DNA from: Bacteroidales bacterium UBA3743
GTDB taxonomy: Bacteria > Bacteroidota > Bacteroidia > Bacteroidales > Paludibacteraceae
Assembly: GCA_002371265.1 (NCBI GenBank)
Contig: DFGT01000031.1
Coordinates: forward strand, 124,001 to 188,000
Direction: 5' to 3'
Length of the DNA stretch: 64,000 nt
Shown piece by piece: positions 52,148 to 59,708 of this stretch (position 1 is the first letter of the stretch; every line of letters begins with the position of its first letter). The notes beneath the pieces are model-generated. The model saw only the letters and a list, made by a program, of their open reading frames with translations. It had not been told where the DNA came from and did no database searches. A program made the translations under genes and the position numbers.

Positions 52148-53683
52148 TTAAGTTGGCGTTAGCCCATGCTTCTTATTCGGACGATCCACCGCCTTTCCAC
52201 TAAGAGAAGCGAACGCATCAATCACACGTCCGCGTACATCCTGCGGCTTCACGACATCGTCGATATAACCTTTGGCTCCAGCCTCGTAAGGATTAGCATA
52301 TTCGCGACGGTACTCTTCCGCCTTCTCCTTCTTGAACACCTCCACATCACCGCCATTCTCTACAATAGCCTTTATCTCCTTATGATACAGCACTGATACA
52401 GCACTTTCCGGACCCATAACTGCGATTTCAGCGGTAGGCAGACAGAAAACATAATCAGCTCCAATATGTCGGCTGCCCAAAGACACATATCCGCCTCCAT
52501 ATGCTTTTCTAAGCACTACAGTGACCATCGGTATTGTAGCCTCAGCATAGGCATAGAATAGTTTTGCACCATGACGCACAGCTCCGGAATGCTCTCCTTC
52601 CACACCGGGAAGACATCCAGGCACATCCATCAAAGTCAACAACGGAATATTGAATGCGTCGCAGAAACGAATGAATCGGGAAGCTTTGTCAGCAGCATCG
52701 GCATCCAATGCTCCGGCAAGATAGTTTGGCTGGTTTGCCACAACGCCCACCGTCGCTCCATCCATTCTTATAAATCCACACACGATATTAGGGGCGAACA
52801 ACTCATGTACCTCAAAGAAAGAATCTTCGTCAGCTAAACATTTCACTATTCCACGCACATCATACGGCTCTTTGCCATCAGAAGGAAGAATCGACTCAAT
52901 AGATATGTTTTTAGGCGAATCCACCGACTTTTTTGTTTCCGGCTTCACATCAGCACTTTGCGGAAGATAATCAAGAAGACGTCGCACCTGAGCGAGGCAA
53001 TCCTTCTCATTTTTAGCGAAGAAATGAGCTGTGCCAGCTTTTTCCGCATGGACTCGAGCTCCACCCAAATCCTCCTGAGATATCGTTTCTCCCATTACCG
53101 TCTCCACGACTGTAGGCCCCGTGAGGAACATCTTTGATATTCCGTCGACCATGAACACAAAATCTGTCAACGCAGGAGAATAAGCAGCTCCACCAGCACA
53201 TGGCCCCATCACCACTGAAATCTGAGGCACAAGACCAGACAGCAATGTGTTACGGTAAAAAATTTCACCGTAGCCGCACAATGAATCCACTCCATCCTGA
53301 ATACGGGCTCCACCTGAATCGTTGATGCCAATAATAGGGCAACGCATTTTCGCCGCCAAATCCTGTATCTTTGTTATTTTCCTCGCATGACGCAGTCCGA
53401 GGCTTCCTCCAAGCACGGTGAAATCCTGTGCAAACACACATACATTTTTGCCACCGATTTTGGCAACTCCACACACGACTCCGTCTCCAGGAGCATCATC
53501 GCCATCTTTGTGGACAAACATATCTGTCTCACGGAATGTGCCAGCGTCTACCAATATATCTATTCTTTCTCGAGCGGTAAGCAATCCTTTGGCATGACGT
53601 TTATCTATAGCAGTCTCTCCACCACACATTAAAGCCCTCTCACGTCTGCTTTCTAATTCTGTGATCTTCTCTTTCATATGCAA
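52148..53683 (-). CDS. mmdA: Acyl-CoA carboxyltransferase subunit (methylmalonyl-CoA decarboxylase alpha / propionyl-CoA carboxylase beta)
   Basis: 511 residues; MKEKITEL two codons later is an alternative start. Crotonase-fold carboxyltransferase with LTARERIDILVDAGTF, GGSLGLRHARKI, DSGGARIQDGVDSL and MGPCAGGAAYSPAL (oxyanion site), and MVTVVLRKAYGGGYV in the C-terminal half. It moves CO2 between methylmalonyl-CoA and biotin. In Bacteroidales it belongs to the succinate-to-propionate route; if the membrane subunits exist elsewhere it would pump Na+. Neither a biotin carboxylase nor the membrane beta subunit is in the window, so the direction of the reaction cannot be fixed. Confidence 0.9.
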   Translation of the reverse strand: MHMKEKITELESRRERALMCGGETAIDKRHAKGLLTARERIDILVDAGTFRETDMFVHKDGDDAPGDGVVCGVAKIGGKNVCVFAQDFTVLGGSLGLRHARKITKIQDLAAKMRCPIIGINDSGGARIQDGVDSLCGYGEIFYRNTLLSGLVPQISVVMGPCAGGAAYSPALTDFVFMVDGISKMFLTGPTVVETVMGETISQEDLGGARVHAEKAGTAHFFAKNEKDCLAQVRRLLDYLPQSADVKPETKKSVDSPKNISIESILPSDGKEPYDVRGIVKCLADEDSFFEVHELFAPNIVCGFIRMDGATVGVVANQPNYLAGALDADAADKASRFIRFCDAFNIPLLTLMDVPGCLPGVEGEHSGAVRHGAKLFYAYAEATIPMVTVVLRKAYGGGYVSLGSRHIGADYVFCLPTAEIAVMGPESAVSVLYHKEIKAIVENGGDVEVFKKEKAEEYRREYANPYEAGAKGYIDDVVKPQDVRGRVIDAFASLSGKAVDRPNKKHGLTPT

Positions 53684-53708
53684 TTTCTAATACATTTATT
53701 GAGTAGCA

Positions 53709-54812
53709 TCATTTAGGTGCACGCCTATACAAGAATATGGCGATAAGCAGGAATAAGAAATTTGGAATCCAAACCGCTATTCGTGGGCTCAGACCTCCAC
53801 TTATCGCAAATGTGGCCGAAATAGTATCAAACAAGATGTATGAAAAGCTCAATGCCAAACCTATACCGAGGTTCATTCCCATTCCTCCCTTTACCTTCTT
53901 ACTTGCCAATGCGAATCCTATCGTGGTAAGAATAAAGGCAGCAAACGGTTGTGAATGACGCTTTTCATATTCAATCTCAAATTCCTGGATACTTCCCACT
54001 CCTCGTCTGCGCTGCTTTTCTATATAATGTTCGAGCTGAGCGTTGGTCATCTGCTGCTGCATTTCTCGATAGACAAAGAAATCTTCTGTATCTACATTCA
54101 AGGTCGTATCCTTACGTTCACCTGAAGTCATTGTCTCCTGCATGCCCACAAAATCACGTGTCACCCACTTGCGAAGCTCAAAATGTCCGAGCGTATCATA
54201 GTCGGCGAACTGGGCTGTTGTGCGGGAAACAAGAGTCTTGCCATCAAACTTCTCAAGTGTCATCCTGTAGGCACGCTTCAAACTTTTTTCATACGTACCA
54301 ATGTAAAGGATCACTCCTTTTTCCACCTCAAGCTGCACATTAGTGGCATTTGTCTCTCGTTTATACGCATTTTTATATTTCGCCAAAAAATCAAGTCGCA
54401 CCTCATTTGCAGGAGGGATGACAAAACTCGACAATATGTATGTCATGACTGCAATCACCGCCGCAGAGATCCAATAAGGCACCATCACTCTATGGAAACT
54501 GATTCCAGATGCGAACGTGGCGATAATTTCCGAATTATTAGCAAGTTGGGATGTCACAAAAATGACAGCAATAAAGGTGATCAATGGAGATAGCAGGTTA
54601 GAGAAATACCATGCGAAATTAACATAATAATCGAAAACAATCTCCTTTAATGTGGCATCAGCAAGATTGTCTATCTTCTCAGAGATATCAAACACAATAG
54701 CTACACTGACGAGCAGGATAATCATTAAAAAATATGCTCCCAGAACCTTCTTGATAATATAAAGATCGAGCTTTTTAAGCCAAGGCGACGAGACAAAAGG
54801 CAAATTACTCAT
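53709..54812 (-). CDS. lptG: LPS export permease of the LptF/LptG family
   Basis: 367 residues with six membrane helices in two blocks of three, separated by a periplasmic jellyroll-like region (about 150-265). YIIKKVLGAYFLMIILL at the N-terminus and FVTSQLANNSEIIATFASGISFHRVMVPYW are typical. It extracts lipopolysaccharide from the inner membrane together with LptB and the partner permease, which are elsewhere. It starts 14 bp after tgt, a pairing common in Bacteroidota. Confidence 0.9.
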   Translation of the reverse strand: MSNLPFVSSPWLKKLDLYIIKKVLGAYFLMIILLVSVAIVFDISEKIDNLADATLKEIVFDYYVNFAWYFSNLLSPLITFIAVIFVTSQLANNSEIIATFASGISFHRVMVPYWISAAVIAVMTYILSSFVIPPANEVRLDFLAKYKNAYKRETNATNVQLEVEKGVILYIGTYEKSLKRAYRMTLEKFDGKTLVSRTTAQFADYDTLGHFELRKWVTRDFVGMQETMTSGERKDTTLNVDTEDFFVYREMQQQMTNAQLEHYIEKQRRRGVGSIQEFEIEYEKRHSQPFAAFILTTIGFALASKKVKGGMGMNLGIGLALSFSYILFDTISATFAISGGLSPRIAVWIPNFLFLLIAIFLYRRAPK

Positions 54813-54826
54813 AATCTATTCTGTTT

Positions 54827-55957
54827 TTACAGTCTGACACTTAATTTCTTAACCATTTCCGCCTTCCATGTGGAGAAATCACCGTCAATAATATGCTGGC
54901 GTGCCATTTTCACAAGACGCAGATAAAAGGCAAGATTATGGATAGACGCGATTTGCATAGCCAGAAGTTCATCACTCACAAACAAGTGTCGAAGATAGGC
55001 TTTCGTGTAGACCTGGTCGACGAAGCAGTCACTTTCCGGATCAAGCGGTGTAAAGTCGTCTTTCCACTTTTGGTTTTTCATATTCATTGTGCCGTTGGCG
55101 GTAAACAGCCATCCATTGCGTCCGTTTCTTGTAGGCATCACACAGTCGAACATATCCACACCACGCTCTATAGCTTCAAGCAAGTTTGTAGGAGTACCCA
55201 CACCCATCAAGTAGCGAGGTTTGTCAGTCGGCAATATTTTGTTGACCACTTCGATCATCTCATACATCACCTCAGCTGGCTCACCCACAGCAAGTCCTCC
55301 GATAGCATAGCCTTCACGGTTTTTGGAAGCCACCGTTTCAGCCGCTTTTTCACGTAGATCTTTATAGGTACAACCCTGCACTATTGGGAAGAAAGTTTGG
55401 CTGTAGCCATAAAGCGGTTCTGTCTCATCAAAATGTTTTAGTCCACGATCGAGCCAACGCAGTGTCATGTCAAGGCTCTTCTTGGCATAGTTGTAGTCGG
55501 CAGTGCCGGGAGTACACTCGTCGAGAGCCATAATGATATCTGCTCCTATTATACGCTGAGTGTCGACAACATTTTCCGGAGTGAATATATGTTTGGAGCC
55601 ATCAATATGCGATCGGAAGATACATCCCTCCTCCGTCAATTTTCTTTGACCAGAAAGAGAAAACACCTGAAATCCGCCACTGTCAGTAAGTATCGGACGA
55701 TTCCATCCATTAAACTTATGCAAGCCACCTGCTTTACGAAGCACATCCAGACCGGGGCGTAGATAAAGATGATACGTGTTACCCAAAATGATCTGTGCCT
55801 TGATATCGTCACGCAATTCACGGGTATGCACACCTTTTACAGAGCCAAGCGTACCCACCGGCATAAAGATTGGAGTCTCAATAGTGCCGTGATCTGTTGT
55901 AATCACACCCGCACGTGCTTTGCTATTCGGATCAGTGTATTGAAGATCAAACTTCAT
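54827..55957 (-). CDS. tgt: tRNA-guanine transglycosylase
   Basis: 376 residues, usual length. It exchanges guanine 34 for preQ1 in GUN-anticodon tRNAs. Active-site regions: LTDSGGFQVFSL (catalytic-base Asp), IMALDECTP, YAIGGLAVGEP and FDCVMPTRNGRNGWLF with the nucleophile Asp. The zinc site differs from the classical C-x-C-x2-C...H pattern: here it reads DPESDCFVDQVYTKAYLRHL, keeping one Cys and the later His (SIHNL) but with Ser and Asp at the other two positions. First gene of the tgt-lptG-mmdA-carrier row. Confidence 0.96.
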   Translation of the reverse strand: MKFDLQYTDPNSKARAGVITTDHGTIETPIFMPVGTLGSVKGVHTRELRDDIKAQIILGNTYHLYLRPGLDVLRKAGGLHKFNGWNRPILTDSGGFQVFSLSGQRKLTEEGCIFRSHIDGSKHIFTPENVVDTQRIIGADIIMALDECTPGTADYNYAKKSLDMTLRWLDRGLKHFDETEPLYGYSQTFFPIVQGCTYKDLREKAAETVASKNREGYAIGGLAVGEPAEVMYEMIEVVNKILPTDKPRYLMGVGTPTNLLEAIERGVDMFDCVMPTRNGRNGWLFTANGTMNMKNQKWKDDFTPLDPESDCFVDQVYTKAYLRHLFVSDELLAMQIASIHNLAFYLRLVKMARQHIIDGDFSTWKAEMVKKLSVRL

Positions 55958-56052
55958 GTTTTCTAAATTTCATTCTATAATTATGCAAAGTAACGACTTT
56001 TTTGCGAGTTGTGCAACTGGAGGGAGGCATCTAGGATATTATGACTGATTTT

Positions 56053-56100
56053 TGAGGATTATTAAGGGAGAAATGACCCTTCCATATACCAGCACAAAAT
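56053..56100 (+). repeat. Degenerate core fragment of the dispersed repeat
   Basis: GAGGATTATTAAGGGAGAA... then TGACCCTTCC and CCAGCACAAAATAAA: the core order with a longer loop between AAGGG and CCCTT. It lies directly before the complete element at 56121, in a 628-bp gap filled mostly by three members of this family. Confidence 0.5.
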
Positions 56101-56120
56101 AAAGATGAGAACATATATTT

Positions 56121-56371
56121 AACGTCAATTCGACGAAATTAAAAATAGGAGAAAAATGATAGTTGGAGTGTCATAAATGAGGATTGTTAAGGACGGAACG
56201 TCCTAACCCCCTCCCCACGTGCGAGCCGTAGGCGAGCACATAAAATTTAATAAAACCACAGAGGCACAAGGTTTACAGAGAAAGGCTATGCCTTTTTTAT
56301 GAGGAAAAGAGGAGAAAATTCAATCTAAAAGTGGAAAATAATTCGCAGATTACAATTCACGAACTCACGTT
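56121..56371 (+). mobile_element. MITE-like element, complete copy C (251 bp)
   Basis: Left end AACGTCAATTCGACGAA, right end the inverse of AACGTGAGTTCGTGAATT, flanked by ATTT on both sides (56117-56120 and 56372-56375). The interior is collinear with copy B, with GGACGGAACGTCC replacing GGGCGGAACGCCC in the core stem. A 24-bp length difference is due mainly to a small hairpin AAAGGC-TAT-GCCTTTTTT at 56281-56297, which would act as a terminator on the plus strand. Confidence 0.75.
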
Positions 56372-56399
56372 ATTTAATAATAGAAGCACAATGAACACA

Positions 56400-56475
56400 A
56401 ATTTTTACCTCTCGTCCTCTGGGCTCGCGGATAAGAGTGAGTTAGGGCGTTCCGTCCTTAACAATCCTCCATCTC
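56400..56475 (-). repeat. Inverted partial copy of the dispersed repeat core
   Basis: On the minus strand it reads GAGGATTGTTAAGGACGGAA followed by CGCCCTAACTCACTC and GCGAGCCCAGAGG. It is adjacent to the right end of copy C, so core sequences face each other. Confidence 0.6.
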
Positions 56476-56585
56476 TAAAACCAATTTGTTGATTAAATTT
56501 AAACAGGTTTTATAATTATTCATGGGATAAAATAGACACCGAAGTTGAAGTTTTCGATGGATGTAAATCCATGGATTACACGAAA

Positions 56586-58103
56586 TTACCTTCTTCTATA
56601 AATGATATAACCCGAAATTAGGATAAGAGTGAGAAGCAGTCCACTGACAAATACAAATAAAGCTGATACTACAGATCCCATAAACGGCTCATAACATCTA
56701 CCAACATGAAGTTCAAGAGCGAAATTCCATAACGACATGGGCTGTTCCTTCAACACTTTAGGCATCTCTGGCAAAACATGACTTGGAGCCGCAGAATACT
56801 CAAATATCACAGGATCATCCGTAGACAAGTCTTTTGTCCAGCCAGTTACCGTATGTGCGGCTACCGGTCTGCCATGACTCACAACTGCAGAGGCACCTGT
56901 AAAATAGTCGACTACAGAAGCTGTAATTGGATTCCAACTGAACAAACCGCTAAACGATCCTACCAACCATTCGCTTTCTACTTTTGGATTCCTACAAAAC
57001 ACATTGATTCCCATTGGGCTTACAGGTGGAGCTTGTGTTATTTTGACCGCAACTGAATTATGCAAGTCGTCTGAAATAGAAAAGAAGCCTTCACTCGTAG
57101 AAAGAAGCCATGAATGCATATTGGCATCCCAACGAATTCCACGCAACTTGTCATGAAACACATTGTCATCAGACAATGTTGATCCTGGCAATGGGGAAAT
57201 TTTCGTAAGAGCAAGAGGAATCATCAACGGTGGACGTAAACACATTCCAGTCACCGCAAGCAGAACAGTGAGGATAATACATCCCGCACCCAAACGATTA
57301 TGCCATCGCAAATTCCACTTCATCCATCCCACCTGTTGCTTCACATCAATTCCGTCTCTTTTTTTATACTTGATGGTGTAGGACAGGACAAAGAATACCA
57401 AACCTGTGATGCAGAGGATAATAAGTACGATACCCATTGCGTCTACTATAAGTTTACCACAAATGCCAAACAATTCTCCACTATGCAGCAGCCATACCGT
57501 TTTGAATAGAGTCACTTTATTATCAAACCCTTCCGTCTTCTTTATTGGACATTCAACAAATGAATATTCAGGAGCGACAGCTTCATAGATTGTTGAACGA
57601 GAAAGAACAACAACAGTATCTCCACGAAGTGTTATATCACTTATTCGTTCATCATTGTTTGGGAGCAAAAGAGTTTCCCATTTAGATGAATTCTTGTTGT
57701 ATCTGTAAGCATCATATAGTCCGGCACACCATAATATGCCATCAGAAGTGCGAACCACATTCGATATCTTACGATTATCTATCCCTTGTGTAATCCCATT
57801 GTTGAAATCCTCCCAACTTTCAAATTTTGTGTCGGTTTTCCATACTCCCGTCTGCCCAAAAACGATGATCCCGTCGTCAACTTTCAAAGTGCCTTTTACA
57901 ACACCCTGGTTCCAATTGTCGATATGATACACTGATGGCATCCACCATCTTGATACCTCACATGTTGAGAAGAACTGACGGTGGTTCAATATAATTCCGC
58001 TGAAGCAGAACATGAGGATAAAAAAGGTAAAGACTATGCCCACCCACTTATGCCACGTCCGCCATGTTATAAATCGTCTCTTCTTTTTATTATTATCTTG
58101 CAT
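56586..58103 (-). CDS. PepSY-associated membrane protein of the haem operon
   Basis: 505 residues with four main membrane helices (about 16-40, 215-240, 270-295, 475-500) separated by two large periplasmic regions. The N-terminal WRTWHKWVGIVFTFFILMFCFSGIILNH and NLRWHNRLGAGCIILTVLLAVTGMCL are the PepSY-associated TM pattern with His residues near the membrane, as in iron-regulated reductases. It lies 11 bp after hmuV and is probably the fifth gene of the operon. Possible electron supply for haem handling is inference. It is not part of the P. gingivalis hmuYRSTUV set. Confidence 0.83.
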   Translation of the reverse strand: MQDNNKKKRRFITWRTWHKWVGIVFTFFILMFCFSGIILNHRQFFSTCEVSRWWMPSVYHIDNWNQGVVKGTLKVDDGIIVFGQTGVWKTDTKFESWEDFNNGITQGIDNRKISNVVRTSDGILWCAGLYDAYRYNKNSSKWETLLLPNNDERISDITLRGDTVVVLSRSTIYEAVAPEYSFVECPIKKTEGFDNKVTLFKTVWLLHSGELFGICGKLIVDAMGIVLIILCITGLVFFVLSYTIKYKKRDGIDVKQQVGWMKWNLRWHNRLGAGCIILTVLLAVTGMCLRPPLMIPLALTKISPLPGSTLSDDNVFHDKLRGIRWDANMHSWLLSTSEGFFSISDDLHNSVAVKITQAPPVSPMGINVFCRNPKVESEWLVGSFSGLFSWNPITASVVDYFTGASAVVSHGRPVAAHTVTGWTKDLSTDDPVIFEYSAAPSHVLPEMPKVLKEQPMSLWNFALELHVGRCYEPFMGSVVSALFVFVSGLLLTLILISGYIIYRRR

Positions 58104-58114
58104 TTCTCAAAAAA

Positions 58115-58441
58115 TCACTCAGGCACATAGATAATCTCACCATTCTCCAATTGATAGGCGACGCCTACTTTCCTTCCCTTATTTTGTTTTCCTGATGATT
58201 GATCTTCCGACGGAGTGTATTTATTGATTTTCTTTCCCTCTTTTGTGATAATCTCCATATTCTCCTTGCCAGGATTTTTCACAATACTAAAATCCTCCTG
58301 CGAAAAAATCTCCGTCATATTAAAACGAGTGACGAGAGCAACCATTAAAGCAACAGCAAACACCATTGCGACATCAAAGAGGTTTGACACCGTCGACATT
58401 GGGTCGTCCTCTTCACTATTTTTTAAAAGCGAATGTCTCAT
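58115..58441 (-). CDS. hmuV: HmuV-like small membrane protein (DUF2149, ExbD-like)
   Basis: 108 residues. The DUF2149 signature DPMSTVSNLFDVAMVFAVALMVALV forms the single membrane helix, with an Asp in the helix like ExbD/TolR. A periplasmic segment rich in Lys and Glu ends in YQLENGEIIYVPE. It would pair with the ExbB-like HmuU to form a proton-driven motor. The ATG overlaps the hmuU stop by 4 bp. Confidence 0.88.
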   Translation of the reverse strand: MRHSLLKNSEEDDPMSTVSNLFDVAMVFAVALMVALVTRFNMTEIFSQEDFSIVKNPGKENMEIITKEGKKINKYTPSEDQSSGKQNKGRKVGVAYQLENGEIIYVPE

Positions 58442-59025
58442 TTTCCTATAATATCAGACAAGTATTCCAAATTAGTCATATCCTGAAGATACCAACGCTG
58501 TTTGACCTGTTGGGTAACATAACCTATTGCAGCAGCCACAAGACCCGTAACAGTGGTTGCAAACGCCACTTGCATATTGCGTGCCATCGATTCTATATCA
58601 CCGGAAGCAAGTCCAGCAAGTGCAGGTCCCATAGGAATTAGCGTTCCCATAAGTCCCATCATAGGGCCTAGTTTTGTTAGGATTTTGCTTACTCCAAGAT
58701 CCTTGTCGGCTTCTATCTCAAATTCAGATAGCAACCTCTTCACCTCTGCTTTATCATCACGCGACTTGATCATTTCCTTGATATAATGAACGACAAGCAC
58801 ATTATCCTTTTTGGGCAAATTCTCAAGGACACAATCAATGTTTTCCGGAGTGACTCCATTAAGAGCCTTTCGCACCTGAGCCGAAGTCTTACGGAGAGCC
58901 AAATACTGACCGAAAAAACTTCCAACAAGCAAAAGTGCACGGATAAAAAGAACTATAAGTATCACTATTACCGGGACAAGGAGTCCGGTGCTAATCCAAT
59001 AAAGAATGTCTGATATTAATTCCAT
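58438..59025 (-). CDS. hmuU: HmuU-like MotA/TolQ/ExbB proton channel
   Basis: 195 residues with three membrane helices. The ExbB core is LTKLGPMMGLMGTLIPMGPALAGLASGDIESMARNMQVAFATTVTGLVAAAIGYV. It likely uses the proton gradient to energise haem transport or processing together with HmuV. It overlaps hmuT by 10 bp at its start. Confidence 0.9.
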   Translation of the reverse strand: MELISDILYWISTGLLVPVIVILIVLFIRALLLVGSFFGQYLALRKTSAQVRKALNGVTPENIDCVLENLPKKDNVLVVHYIKEMIKSRDDKAEVKRLLSEFEIEADKDLGVSKILTKLGPMMGLMGTLIPMGPALAGLASGDIESMARNMQVAFATTVTGLVAAAIGYVTQQVKQRWYLQDMTNLEYLSDIIGK

Positions 59026-59702
59026 TTTGATTTTCTAATTTGAAATTTAAAATAACCGATCACTGCACAAACAAAAGTTAAGACGCAGAAAGCTAACAAA
59101 GCATTCCACTCTATAGGTTCTGTCCCCTTAAAACTAGTGGTTCCATTTACCGTCGTCACTATTCCAATGATCAGGACAAGTGATGATGAAAGAAACAACA
59201 CTTCGAGTCGCAAGCTTTTCTGTGGCAAGAACCACTTTAACAAATAAGAGCCTCCTATTACAGCGACAAAAACAATCAAAGCAAGGCTCCAAGAAACAAT
59301 CGCAAAATCGACACCTGAAATCTGATACATCACCTGAATCTGCAAATAAAACAGAACAGGGAAAATAAGTAAACCAGGAAAGAATCTAAGTATACGATAT
59401 ATCCATATTGTGCGACGTGAAACTGTCTCACCATAAAGAAGTTTTCCCGAAAGCATACAATAAGCCATCTGCCAAAACACCTCTATAGTAAGCAACACTG
59501 AAGTATCTAGCATAAGTCTTTGATTGCCAAGCCACTCGCTAATCTCATTCCTACTCTGCTGAATGGCATACGGCCATGAAAAGCCTATAAATAACGAACA
59601 GATAACAGCGACTACAATTATCTGCCACATCTTTAGAAAAGTGAGTTTCAGCCACGTCATGAAGATAACGACAAGCATCAACACCAATATCACAGTTTCC
59701 AT
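59016..59702 (-). CDS. hmuT: HmuT-like membrane protein
   Basis: 228 residues, about six membrane helices, no soluble domain. It is recognised mainly by position between hmuS and hmuU, as in the P. gingivalis hmu operon, and by general similarity in size and topology. Function within the system is unknown. Confidence 0.78.
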   Translation of the reverse strand: METVILVLMLVVIFMTWLKLTFLKMWQIIVVAVICSLFIGFSWPYAIQQSRNEISEWLGNQRLMLDTSVLLTIEVFWQMAYCMLSGKLLYGETVSRRTIWIYRILRFFPGLLIFPVLFYLQIQVMYQISGVDFAIVSWSLALIVFVAVIGGSYLLKWFLPQKSLRLEVLFLSSSLVLIIGIVTTVNGTTSFKGTEPIEWNALLAFCVLTFVCAVIGYFKFQIRKSKWN

Positions 59703-59708
59703 CTGCTT

